Positions 48,729-60,100 of a stretch of 64,000 nucleotides of DNA are shown one piece after another (the stretch's first letter is position 1; every line of letters begins with the position of its first letter). The stretch is taken from positions 9,840,203 to 9,904,202 of the forward strand of contig NC_064037.1 in NCBI RefSeq assembly GCF_932526225.1. Reading direction: 5' to 3'. The notes under the pieces were generated by a model, which saw only the letters and a program-made list of their open reading frames with translations, did not search any database and was not told where the DNA came from. The DNA is from Nematostella vectensis (taxonomy: Eukaryota > Cnidaria > Anthozoa > Actiniaria > Edwardsiidae). A program made the position numbers and the translations under genes.

Positions 48729-50222
48729 CACATCGTTCTCACCTAGTGAATCGCTCATGTACCATGTTTTTTTCTGCTCGAAGTTGATGACACGTTTTCC
48801 CTTATGCACTTCCCCTCAATTCTTCTCGGCAGCAGCATGACACGCCATGATAGTCAAGGCCGCGAGCACAATTCCGATTTTCAGAACAACTCCCATCCTG
48901 ATGTTTAACTGTCAAGGTCTCTGAAAACAGTGACGAATTGTTGTGGGTTACGATAGAACTCGAGTAAAATGAAATGGTTAGTATTAAGAACAAATTTCAA
49001 CATCGCGAAACATGATCAAATGCGATTCAAATGCGAATGATGAGTATATGACTTGTCTGTAGCTAGAGGCGGGACTACTCCACGCAGTTTACAATCATAA
49101 GTGTAAGTTAGTTTGTGAGCACTATCACTGGAGATGGCGCAACGGGCCAGCGTTCGCAGCGGTTCTTTTACGTCGCTGAATAAAGGATAATAAAGTGCAG
49201 TGAGAATGATGAAAGATGATGAAGGATAATAAAGTGCACTGAAAAATGGACATTCTTATCTGACAAGAAGAGGGATGCACATGTCCCAAATGTAGCGAGT
49301 CAAGTCTTTGAGACACCTTACCTTTACTTGGCGAAGTGTGTAGAGTGAGATGAGGTGCGAATCGTGTGGTCGTCTTTTATAGCGTTTCCATGGGTGGGCG
49401 TTTCTTTCGGGCACTCGAACGCTCAAGTTACGAGCACGCGTTTTCGACTACTTGATTCGTTATTAAGTACTTCCCATTGAGATTGAGCTTGAATAACTAC
49501 TTCATGAAAAACTTAATTAAAAGCACTTTACTCTATTACATCTTTATTACCAGGTTTTAAAAAAATGTTTACCAGCCAATATTTCTTGCATCTGAAAAAA
49601 AAACCCGGTATACTTGCAGAAAACCTTATTAACTATTATGTAACTCAGAAATTATTTTTTGGTGTGACCTTGTATTATGTGTTATGCGGTCGCGTGGTAC
49701 GGAAGCGTGATATTCGTTTACTGTTCCTCGCAAAAAGCCATAAGGATGCTTGAAGAAAAACTCATGAAATACTCCTGACTGCTTTATGCATTTCTCCTTA
49801 AACATTCAAACAAATGTTTTTGTTTTTGTGGGCCTTGAAATTAGCCAGAAAAGTTGAAATGCCATGCAGTGTGTTTTTTGGTCATCAAGTTCGAAATTGA
49901 TGGTTTCGCTCGTTCGGCTCCTTGACTGTTGGGCAAAATTAATAGTAGCATAAATGCAGTCAAACCAGGCGAGTCTGATGAGCCCCAATGTGTAATAGCA
50001 GGTGTTTACCAAGGAGGGTGGGGAAGGGGGAAAGGGGCGTGCGCACTCACCATATGGAATCATATGGAAAAATTTTTGACTCGGCGTTTGTACGATGAAG
50101 ATACAGTTTTTGAACTGAACATTTTGAAAATTTTAGTCACGCCTGGGGGCAGACACAAGTATTTAACTTAAAGCATAACAACGCTTGTTTCAGGTATCTC
50201 CACATTTGACAGCTGTTGAGTT

Positions 50223-50383
50223 TTTTATTAGATGCAACCGGCTCTACCCTCAAAACTGCCAATTCCTACTTAGATTTTTTAAGTAGAGTAAAAGTGTCGC
50301 ACGATATGATGAAATGAGCATATGATGCTTATTATCGGTTTTTGAATACACAGTGCATGGTATTCCTACTTAGGATTGAGGCG
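50223..50383. repeat. partial third 4.2-kb unit
   Basis: The first ~160 bp of the unit recur (GCAACCGGCTCTACCCTCAA, GTATTCCTACTTAGGATTGA) and stop at GAGGCG. The array is therefore two full units plus a stub. Confidence 0.9.
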
Positions 50384-50614
50384 GATGTTACTAAAACGGG
50401 GAACGGGGAGCGGGGAAATGGGTCCCAATAAACTGCAAACGCTATAGTGTTATGATTCCCAGAATGGAATGCCCATTTTTCCAAAATAATATTATCATTG
50501 CAGATGGATGCTTATCTATTGTCTAGAATACCCAATGGCAAAAGGTGTAATTCCACGGCTCATTACCCCACGTATGATAAAAAGACTAACTTTTCCACAG
50601 TTTGTGTCTGGAAA

Positions 50615-50760
50615 CATGGGTGGCTAAGTGTGCAAGCGCGCTGGCCTCTCACCTCTGTGTACAAGGTTCTAGTCCTGGCTCTGACTTGGGGACTTTTCTC
50701 TGAGTCGATCTGGCGACTCGGGTTTGGTATCTCAAGTGAGGGTGATTTCTTTCTCTTGTG
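50615..50760 (+). mobile_element. tRNA-derived SINE-like fragment
   Basis: GGGTGGCTAAGTGTGCAAGC resembles an A-box tRNA 5' half and GGTTCTAGTCC is a near-perfect B box about 45 nt downstream. Internal Pol III promoter arrangement; 3' part unassigned. Confidence 0.5.
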
Positions 50761-51892
50761 CTTTCCAGTCCGTCCTATTCACGGGGCGCACCTTACCTCC
50801 TCCCCTAAATATATTATCCACCCATATTATAATCACAAAAATACCCCAGAACCCAACAGACAGAGATTTTATATTGAGCATGCGCTTGACCACTGGCCAT
50901 TTTTCATAAATCACCGGCGCGTAAAGTCTACAATGATTGCGATAAACTTATTTGCAATACATATTTATATACACTTTTCTAGTGCTATATCATATGTGGC
51001 AAAAAGTTAACATTTATATGAATAGTAATAATAAAGTTAAGAAATATTACAGGAATTATAAAGGCAGGGCCAGGGCCTTTGTTTTGATAAAGTTGTTACC
51101 CTTATTTAAAAATAATCATGACAGGCTGTCATCAAAAGCAAAAATAATGAGTTCGGGAATACTTTACAGTTATTTTATTCTACACCCCACTAGCATTTGT
51201 TTCCTCTATGTCTTTATTTCTTTGTGTTCACGATATATCCTCGAGTAATCCTGAAGCATAAAACTGAGTTTACGGCCTTCATTCAAATATGCAAATTATT
51301 ATACTAGTACAGCTAAACTGAGTACTATCAATGTTTTTTTTTATAGAGAGCGCCAATTTTGAGAGGATCCAGAATACTCTGGATGAATACTAGATACTCA
51401 ATATTAGTTCTGATCTGTAGGATAATTGAGCGGTACAACGACTAGCTTTTCCAAAAAAAAAAAAGAAAAAAAAATTCGCATCAAACACATTGTTTATTTA
51501 TTACATATTGTTTACAAATTTATTATTTTTCCAACTGTACGATTGCCAACCTCTTAGTACTGAATGGAGCAGGGACCCTTGGTTAACAACTACCGGTGAA
51601 AAGGCAGTGCCAATTGCTAACGAGTTCAGTATAAGAATAATATTTCTAGCCAGACTAATCAGTCATTTTGCAAACCCACCTCCAAAAGATGCCTAATTTC
51701 AGCTTGAGCGCCAATTTTGGTAAACTTTCTCGATACATGAATGAGATAACTAAGCTTTACATCTAGTACTTCTTTTCTCAGACCGTCGGTACATCGCCTG
51801 TGGAACTGAAACAACGACCTCCAAATTTTACTTTTTCGTACATATATGAGTAATTTGATCAAATTTAAGTCTCAATTGAATCACTAATCAGT

Positions 51893-51962
51893 TGCACTAT
51901 TTGTAAAACAATACATTAACAGTGATTTTTAATCACTATTAATGCATTGTTTTACAAATAAT
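51893..51962. repeat. short palindrome
   Basis: TATTTGTAAAACAATACATT and its complement AATGCATTGTTTTACAAATA flank AACAGTGATTTTTAATCACT, giving arms of about 30 bp. Possibly a minimal fold-back element. Confidence 0.7.
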
Positions 51963-52899
51963 GCAAGTTTTTGCTTGCCATTTGAACAGATATACCCGCG
52001 ATGTCTAGTAAAACAGTAAGTTCGACACGTGTACTGACGAACTATCGCCGCCATTTTAATAGCACAACCTCAAACAATCTGTTCTCCGTTCACATTTTAA
52101 CCTTTTTAATGCACCATCTTGGCGCACAAAAACGTAACATAAGCAATATTCAATAACTCATAAAGCCTGCGGTACGCTCTCGAGAAAGAATTCAATCATC
52201 TGATATCATATTTAGCGTCTAAACGGTGGACATTTCTATGTTAAAATTAGCCTGAGTATCAGTCCCCCTCCCCTCCCCTGAGGGCCTTGATACTGAGGCT
52301 ATGTTAAAATCGTAAACAATCGAAACACGAACAATGCCAAGTATGATGAAGCTCACATCCCGAGCCTGGAGCATGCGCAATGCATATTCTCTGCATCCGA
52401 TTATAAAATAAATAAACCAGTGCACACAAAATTAAATTTTATTTACTTGACTGCTGCTTGTCGCATTTAATCATGTCGTGATCAAGTTTATTTTTGTTAG
52501 TAGAATTGCAAATGGTAGTTGCAAGACCAATCGCGGCTTGTAGGTATGAAAACCCCTAAGAGTAAGTAAAATAATCGCACGAATTATTCACATTTTCCTT
52601 GTGTCTTGACTATTTTTCTGCTGTTTTGACTGTCCCTTGGCCCCAGTTTATTACCCGCCCGACGGAGTCTTACTAGCAAAGGTCGCATGCATGATCCGCA
52701 CGATTGGCATCATGCAAGCCTGGTCGCAGCTTGGGATCCCACATGGATCTAAACTGTGGTTGAAAACACTTCGTTCGATTCGAAGTCGTGCTGCAGTTCA
52801 TTGCAGATGAAGTTTAACTGGGGCAAACTAGCGTCCCGTCTTGCTACAACTGGTGCCAGTGTGTGTATGCTAGTGTGCTTTTAAAGTTCATTTTCATTT

Positions 52900-54690
52900 T
52901 AAGATGGGTCGGGTTAATTGCAAATTGGGCCAGATTTATTACAAAGTGGGCCAGTTTTTATTACAAATTGCTTTTAAAGTTCATTTTCATTTCAAGATGA
53001 GTCGGGTTAATTGCAAATTGGGCCATACTTATTACAAATTGGGCCATTTTTACAAATTGGTCAGGTTTATTAAAAAAAAGGTTTATTTGTTACAAAATGG
53101 GCCAGTTTTATTACATAGTGGGACGATTTTATTACAAATTGGGTCAGATTCATTACAAAAAGGTCTATTTAGTACAAAATGGGGCTATTTTATTACAAAA
53201 TGGGTCGATTTATGACAAAGTGGGCCAGTTTTATTACAAAATAGGTCAGATTTATTACAAATTGGGTCAATTTTATTACAATTGGTACAGATTTATTGCA
53301 AAAAAATGTCTATTTAGTACAAAATGGGTCAGATTTATTGCAAATTGGGACAATTTTATTACAAATTGGGACAGATTTATTGCAAAAAAATGTCTATTTA
53401 GTACAAAATGGGTCAGATTAATTGCAAATTGAGTCGATTTTATTACAAAATGGGTCAGATTTATTTCAAATTGGGCCAGATTTATTACAAATTGGGTCGA
53501 TGTTATTACAAAATGGGTCAGAGTTATTACAAAACGGGCCGACATTATTTAAAATGGTCAGGTTTATTACAAAATGGGTCATGTTTATAACAAAATGGGT
53601 CAATTTTTTATTACAAATTGGGTCGATTTTATTAAAAATTGGGTCAGATTTATTGCAAAAAATGTCTATTTATTACAAAATGGGTCAGATTTGTTACAAA
53701 TTGGCCAGTTTAATTACAAAATGGGTCAGATTCATTACAAATTGGGCCAGATTTATTACAAATTTGGCGATTTTATTACAAAATGCGTCAGATTTATTAC
53801 AAATTGGGCCAGTCTTATAACAAAATGGGTCGATATCATTTAAAATGATCAGGTTTATTACAAAATAGGTCATGTTTATAACAAATTGGTCAAGTTTATT
53901 ACAAATTGGGTTGATTTTTATTCAAAATTGGGTCAGATTTAATGCAAAAAAATGTCTATTTCGTACAAAATGGGTTATATTTATTACAAATTGGGTCGAT
54001 TTTATCACAAAATGATCAGATTTATTACAAATTGGGTCGATTTTATTACAAAATGGTTCCGATTTATTACAAATTGGGCCAGATTTATTACAAATTGGGT
54101 CAGAGTTATTACAAATTGGGCCAGATTTATTACAAATTGGGTCGATTTATTACAAAATGGGTCAGATTTATTACAAATTGGGCCAGTTTTATTACAAATT
54201 GGGTCAGATTTATTGCAAATTGGGTCAGATTCATTACAAATTGGGCCAGTTTTATTACAAATTGGTTCAGATTTATTGCAAATTGGGTCAGATTCATTAC
54301 AAATGGGTCAGATTTATTACAAATTGGGCAAGTTTTATTACAAATTGGGTCAGATTTATTACAAACTGGGCCAGTTTTAAAACTAAATGGGTCAGATTTA
54401 TTACAAATTGGGCCAGTTTTAAAACAAAATAGGTCAGATTTATTACAAATTGGTCAGATTTTTACAAAATGGGTCAGAGTTATTACAAAAAGGTCTATTT
54501 TATTACAAAATGGGTCTAGTTTATTACAAAATGGGTCAGGTTTATTACAAATAGGGCCAGATTTCTTTCAAAACGGGTCGATATTATTACAAAATGGGTC
54601 AGGTATATTACAACTTGGGCAAGCTTTTAATACAGATGTGTAAGGTTTATTGCAAATTGGGTCAGTTTTTATTACAAATTTGGTCAAGTT
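52900..54690. repeat. 21-bp satellite array
   Basis: About 80 diverged copies of a unit like TTGGGTCAGATTTATTACAA. Spacing is mostly 21 bp, with variants GGGCCAGTTTTATTACAAA and GGGTCGATTTTATTACAAA. A variant ending GCAAAAAAATGTCTATTTAG recurs at about 53300, 53385, 53657 and 53945; the first two are 84 bp (4 x 21) apart, so there is some higher-order structure. Because 21 is a multiple of three and the unit lacks stops in all three forward frames, long overlapping frames (GQIYYKL-, RFITNWV- and SDLLQIG-type repeats) appear; they are not evidence of genes. Confidence 0.95.
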
Positions 54691-54699
54691 TAGGACAAG

Positions 54700-57169
54700 A
54701 TGTTGAGTTCGTATAAGTGGGATCGAGTTACAAAGGGATATCCGTATGGGAGGAATCATATGGCCCCAGCCCCCTCCCTCATGCGCGTGGTACCACACCA
54801 ATGCACACTTCGTTGATTAATTAAGATCAATTACCATTTATACACACAAATATGTTTTATTGCATAAGTCTCTTCATTTTTATCTTCATATTCTTTTTTA
54901 TATGTTTCTTCAGTGCATCAACTAAAATTTTGGCGGGAATTGTGTAGTTGCTCTCTTAGGTAAAAAAACTCAGTCGCACGCTCTTCAGAACAAGCACCTA
55001 CAAACGCAGTAGTGCTCTCTTCGAAAATGTACGCGCTGCTTCAAACTCGGTCGCTACGCATTTAAACGCACCAATTGCTCCAAAAGTAGTCATGGAATTA
55101 TTCAAAATTGCAAAACTCAGTCTAGCGTTTCTGCATAGATTTACAAAATGCTTCAAACGCAGTCGCATTCTTCTTTAACCCATTGACTCCTGGCTTTTTT
55201 GGAGCTGAATTTACAAAAAACAGACTGAAAACAGATACCTCCTCCCCTATTCTGAGTTTTATACAGCCCGTCAAAGTCAAACACAGCTGCACCTAGTCAG
55301 CGGTATCCAAGCTTTCCAACAGTGCTTTGCGGTCCCTCGTCGTTGTGCTGAAGCCAGCACAAGTTGATGGTTGCTTGTATTTTTCATCAAAAATACAGCT
55401 ATGAGCATATTAGGAGAGCGTCTCAGGGCATCATGAAGTCTTTTGGGGCATAATTGAGTGCTTTGCTTATGGATATTTGCAAGCAAAGGTGGATTCATGT
55501 TGATTTTTTCTTGTTTGGCTTTGCCTGGATGAGAAAATAATTTTCTAATGAATCACTACAGCTCTCCTAAATGCTGTCTTTTCTGAAACCAAATTGATTC
55601 CAAAACTGTTTACACTGCTATTCTGGGTCCTTATGACCTGGAATTGATTTATTTGGCTTCGGGGTGAAAAGACTTATAAAAAACCATCTGACTTTAGGGA
55701 GAGGAGTGTTGACTGGCCCTCCCCTCGTGAATTTTCCCCTGGATCTCCCAGAATGCTTTGCAATACGTAAAGACATTTTCGTGGTTGTACAATCCTTCAA
55801 AGAATGGACATTGTGTTTTGAGGCCATGGAAATGTACCTGGAGGATCAGAACAAGGGTATCTATGTGTGTCTTGAGCTGTGTTAGCTGATCTCTCTCCCT
55901 TGTGTGGTATTTTGAGCGTTTTATTGAGAGCAACAATAAGTAAAACAGTTTTCTTACATTGAGCATGTTGGCAATTAGACAATGCGCATGTATTCAAATA
56001 TGGGCACCTAGATTAGAAAAAGTCAGCAATAGGATGGCTTACAAGCTGGTTCACTTGATTTCCCTTCATTTACTCTCGCCAACTGACTTTCACGTATGCG
56101 TATCTCTGATAGTTTACCCAGCGTGTGAAAACCTGCTGGTTTGGTCGGACTTTAATAGGAGAAAGAAGGTAGACAATTAAGTTAGACAAATAAGGAAATT
56201 AAATCAAATAAAGCAGTTTAATTTCCTATTTATAGGTTCAACGGTGACGGATCTATCGTGCTGTCGTACTACTGTAGCAGTACTTTAAGACTAATTCACA
56301 GAAGACTGAAATGATTACAAAGCTCTGTCCACATTCTCTTCTCTTTCAAATTTATTGTCCAAATGTTTAATTTGAATTCATTCATTGTACAATTAGAAGC
56401 TCAGCTATCTAGTTCAAAATCCCTTCCACAGCTATGTACAGTGAGTTGGTACACACGTCAAGTACATGTAGGAGTCTCACGTGTCAGCTTTGGCTATCAA
56501 AGTGACAAAAACTTATGAAAATGCTTGCCAAATGAAAGGTGATAGTGTCACAATATGTATTTGGGTATGGGGCCAACACTCGCTGGCATATCCTGGACTT
56601 GGGCATTGCGTGTATGGCTTTGCTATGCATACAGTATGTTGAAGCTGACAATGACTGGACTTAGGATGCGTATATGGTATGAGGCTGGCACTCGTTGAGA
56701 TGTCCTGGACTACGGCATTCCTAAGGATTCGGTACATGGCAGTAGTGGGTACTCGCTGAAATGTCATTAACTACTGCATAACTATGCATTTGGTATATGG
56801 AATTGGTAGTTACTCGCCGAGATGTCCTCGAGTACGGCATTGCCATGCACATCCTTGTTGAGATGTCCTGAACTACGGCATTGCTATGCATTTGGCATAT
56901 CAGAGTGGCAAACACTTGCTGGCAATTCCTGGACTTTGGCATTGCTTATCATTATTATTTGTTATTCGAGGTGGCTGGTGTTCTGGGCTTGCTGGTTTGC
57001 CAAGGACTTGGGGATGGGTATAATTCCATTTGATATGGCTGACGCCGCAGATAATAGGGCTGGGTCATATGGCAGGACATATTCACGCCCCAGACATGGA
57101 TTTACTGGCACTACTAGGAATCTGGTTATGTCAGGATTTTCATCAATCAGGAAGAGGACTACGCGCAGG
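54700..57169. other. intergenic interval downstream of ARFGEF
   Basis: No gene recognised apart from the minisatellite at 56575. It should contain the ARFGEF 3' UTR (minus strand, from 57169 down), but I cannot place its end. Confidence 0.4.
56575..56945. repeat. ~61-bp degenerate minisatellite
   Basis: GAGATGTCCTGGACTACGGC and relatives occur at about 56697, 56757, 56819, 56860 and 56920, with a further copy near 56585. Each is followed by ATTGCTATGCATTTGG-type sequence. Immediately beyond the ARFGEF stop codon, probably in its 3' UTR. Confidence 0.8.
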
Positions 57170-60100
57170 TCAACTTGAATGCGCAGGTATTTGGCAAATT
57201 CCGAATGTAGGGCCTATCCTCTGGAAGACTGCCCTGAGGACGGACCTTAGCTCCACCTTGCTGTCAAGAAGTAGCATGTCGCAAAGTAAAGGATAGTACG
57301 TGCTGGCATGGATTTTGAACTGTAGAAAAACAAAACAAAAAGGTGTTAACTTTATTACCGCATGAGAATAGCTACTCGGGAAGGCATCGAAGGTGTCACA
57401 TTACTTGAAAGGCATTGAGCAAATGGCGCAAAGCCGTTGACCATTGTTGAAACAACAGTTTTGGAAATAGGTTTTCTGGAAATTGTCCATGGTGCAACCA
57501 TCCACACAAACATCCAAAAACACCAAAAATACCAGAACCAAGAGATAAAATAATCGAAATACTCCCCCCTCTTCAAAGTAATACATTTTCACTAATAAAC
57601 CCTCTCTACTTAAATACGCTGTGCGGCAAATGGGAATGGTGTATAAACACACTATTCTACAGCAAGCAAGCTAGTGCTACAAGAGTCTTCAAATATTCTA
57701 GATACAACATGGCGTTTTCATACCCTTTCATCATCTAGACGTAGAATCCGACTGAGGAAGAGTAGCAATAACGACGTCCACGCCTCACGGTGACTGGACG
57801 ACTCCAAAGATAGATAGTACATGAGAGACTCTTTACATATCCTACCCATAACGAAACGATGGTAAGTACATCAGCGATCCCTTATTACAGACCCCCATAA
57901 CAAGGAAAGGTCTTTTACGAGGTGCCTAGAAAAGGGTGGGTGAGTAGGTGGAACGGGTAGAATACACAGAGGATCGAAGCAGTGCGCTTTCCCGTGGGTA
58001 CCGTTAAGAACTGATACATCCCCTTTGAAAGACATGTCTTAGAGACAATGTTATGTGGTTCTCAGACAAATATTGATAGAATACACAGAGGACTGAAGCA
58101 GATTGCTTCTTATTTACATGAGTCACGTTAGTTATTGGCATAGCCCATGTCTTTGACACAATGGTACACAGCCCACGTACCGAATGGTCATCTCTTCCAC
58201 TGCTGGCCATGCGTCCTGGCGAGTGTTATCAAGGTACATGTGGAAAAGTATTCTAAGAAGGCAGGCAAGACTGGACGTCTCTTGCTTCAGAAGGTTGGGT
58301 TTGGATCGACCCTTGAAACCTGACATAAGGAATACGATCATATAAAATATAGCAATAAATATAAATTAAATAGATATATCCACGAGTAATGACTTCTAAA
58401 GGTTGTGTTTGGAGTGGCCCTTGAAGCCTGTCAAACGAGTAGAGCTTTCTACGACGACGGCGTAAACACGTCTTACCTGCTTTCATGAGGAAGGTACGCT
58501 GTTCGTTGTTGGAATTGAATAACTTGGCGAATGTGTGCGAGTCCTCAAGACACCCAATGAACAGAAAGAGCTGCTCCGAGCTGAGGAACTGGAACATGCC
58601 GTCACTCATCTGCAGCGAGCTATCTTGGCGGGAGCGAAAGAAGTGGTCATTCTATAAAGAAAAACAAGCATAGTCAGTCATATCAGGAACGGGATGGTGA
58701 GAAGGCCCGCAATCAAGGTAGATCATTATAGTAAGTAATCAACGTGTTACTCAGGCAGCAACTGAGGCCCAATTTATACGTCGGGCTATTTGTGTCGACT
58801 TTTAATGGACTTGACATTGATTATTGGGCTTGACTAAATTATTTGAGCTCAATAGGTCGTGAGCAGTCGAACACGTTATTTAGGAATTTCGATCTTTAAT
58901 ATCGCAATTGTTTTCCCGATCCAGCCGATGAAAACGGAAGCTCTCTTGCAACTGGTATTTTGATGGTAAAATGGTAAAATGCGCCCGACAGAGACCCAGC
59001 TGTACCCTAGCTGCATCCCAGTTCTCTGCGTCCTCTTTTTTACTGGTGGCTGGGAAGAAGACGACATTGTCGATGGTCTGGATGAGCTCCAGCTGCACAA
59101 CACACTTGATTAGCAGCGCGGTGAACAGCTCCTCTGCCGACGAGCCTTGAACAGAGACATCAGTCACGCAACAAGACAATGCTTGCACAAAACATAGGCT
59201 ATCAGTCACACAACCGGAAATGAAATATGTCACGGGGTACACTACGAACTGTACATTTGTATTTAAAGTATTGGTTATCCCAGGAAAGAAAAAAGGGTCT
59301 GAGTACAGAACACGGGATCAGACATACCACTTCGAGGGCCAGAAAAACGCGGGACTAGTTCCAGTACAGCGCGGTTAAACCTTTTTTGTTTGAAATTGCG
59401 GGTTTTTACCGGCGAACTGTCACATTTTGGCGAATGCTAAGTAAACAGGCGCAAAGCTAAGGCTATCATTTTCTTTATTATTTCCTTATTATCAAGCAAT
59501 TCTGTCATTTTTTGAACAGCGGCTGAAGTCACCCTTTCTTACCTTTACTTGAACAATTAGACAATACGATTTTCTTTGTTTTCGCCTAAGCACGCGCACG
59601 CGCATACGTTATTTAGCACTGTCCATCCGGGGCTTACCATGTGATTGGTAACTTACGTTGTTGGTGTGCGTGATTAGTGTCTGTAGGTTCGAACTTGACC
59701 ATAGGAAGGCTGCTAACACTAATGTCATCGCGCTCCGAGTCCTGATGCTCGTCTCCCTTGTAGTTGTCATCTGAAGCAGATACGCAAGAGTAAACAACAA
59801 TGCTACCTACCCCCTCCAAAAACCTGTAACCTATTAGTGCTAGCCTTCCTTGTAGCTGTCATCTGAAGCATGATTTCGCAAGGGTGAACATCATCGCACC
59901 TTACACTCCTACACAAACCCTGTAACCTAATAGTTCTCGTCTTCAAGGGTGAACAACACAGCGCCTGTACTTATTGTTTTTTTCTGCATTCTAATGAGTA
60001 TCTCTCAGATTAAAGAGGTCTCAGCTGATAGGTACAGGGGCCAAGACCATGGGAGGGTCCTAAGTGACTTTGCTTGCTAACAATACACACAAGGGAGCAC

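Larger units (their letters stand above)
47733..48896 (-). pseudogene. eight-cysteine secreted gene, copy B, nonsense mutation
   Basis: Exons correspond to 48896-48743 and 47938-47733. Signal peptide retained (one change, F3V). The codon for the first mature cysteine is TGA in place of TGC (48818-48816; plus strand TCA against GCA in unit A), so translation would stop about three residues after the predicted cleavage site. Exon 2 is still fully open, with all seven of its cysteines and changes only in the loop (FAGG to FWDG; S to T). TATA box at 49381-49374 and leader-exon donor at 49321-49316 are intact. This looks like a very young pseudogene, or one escaping through alternative use of exon 2. 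Confidence 0.85.
45993..50222. repeat. 4.2-kb tandem unit B
   Basis: Full-length second copy of 41810-45992. Distinguishing changes include a nonsense codon in the secreted gene, an 18-bp triplication (48667-48728) and loss of part of the G-rich stretch near 46280. Confidence 0.93.
50384..52890. other. interval without recognised genes
   Basis: Apart from a tRNA-derived SINE-like piece near 50615, I see only AT-rich sequence and a perfect-looking inverted repeat at about 51895-51960 (ATTTGTAAAACAATACATTA mirrored after AACAGTGATTTTTAATCACT). No coding signal. Confidence 0.45.

Noticed and set aside
52904-54643. Long repetitive frames suggesting a heptad-repeat protein
   Set aside because: All three forward frames are open because of the 21-bp unit; frame shifts between blocks and no start, splice or flanking coding signal.
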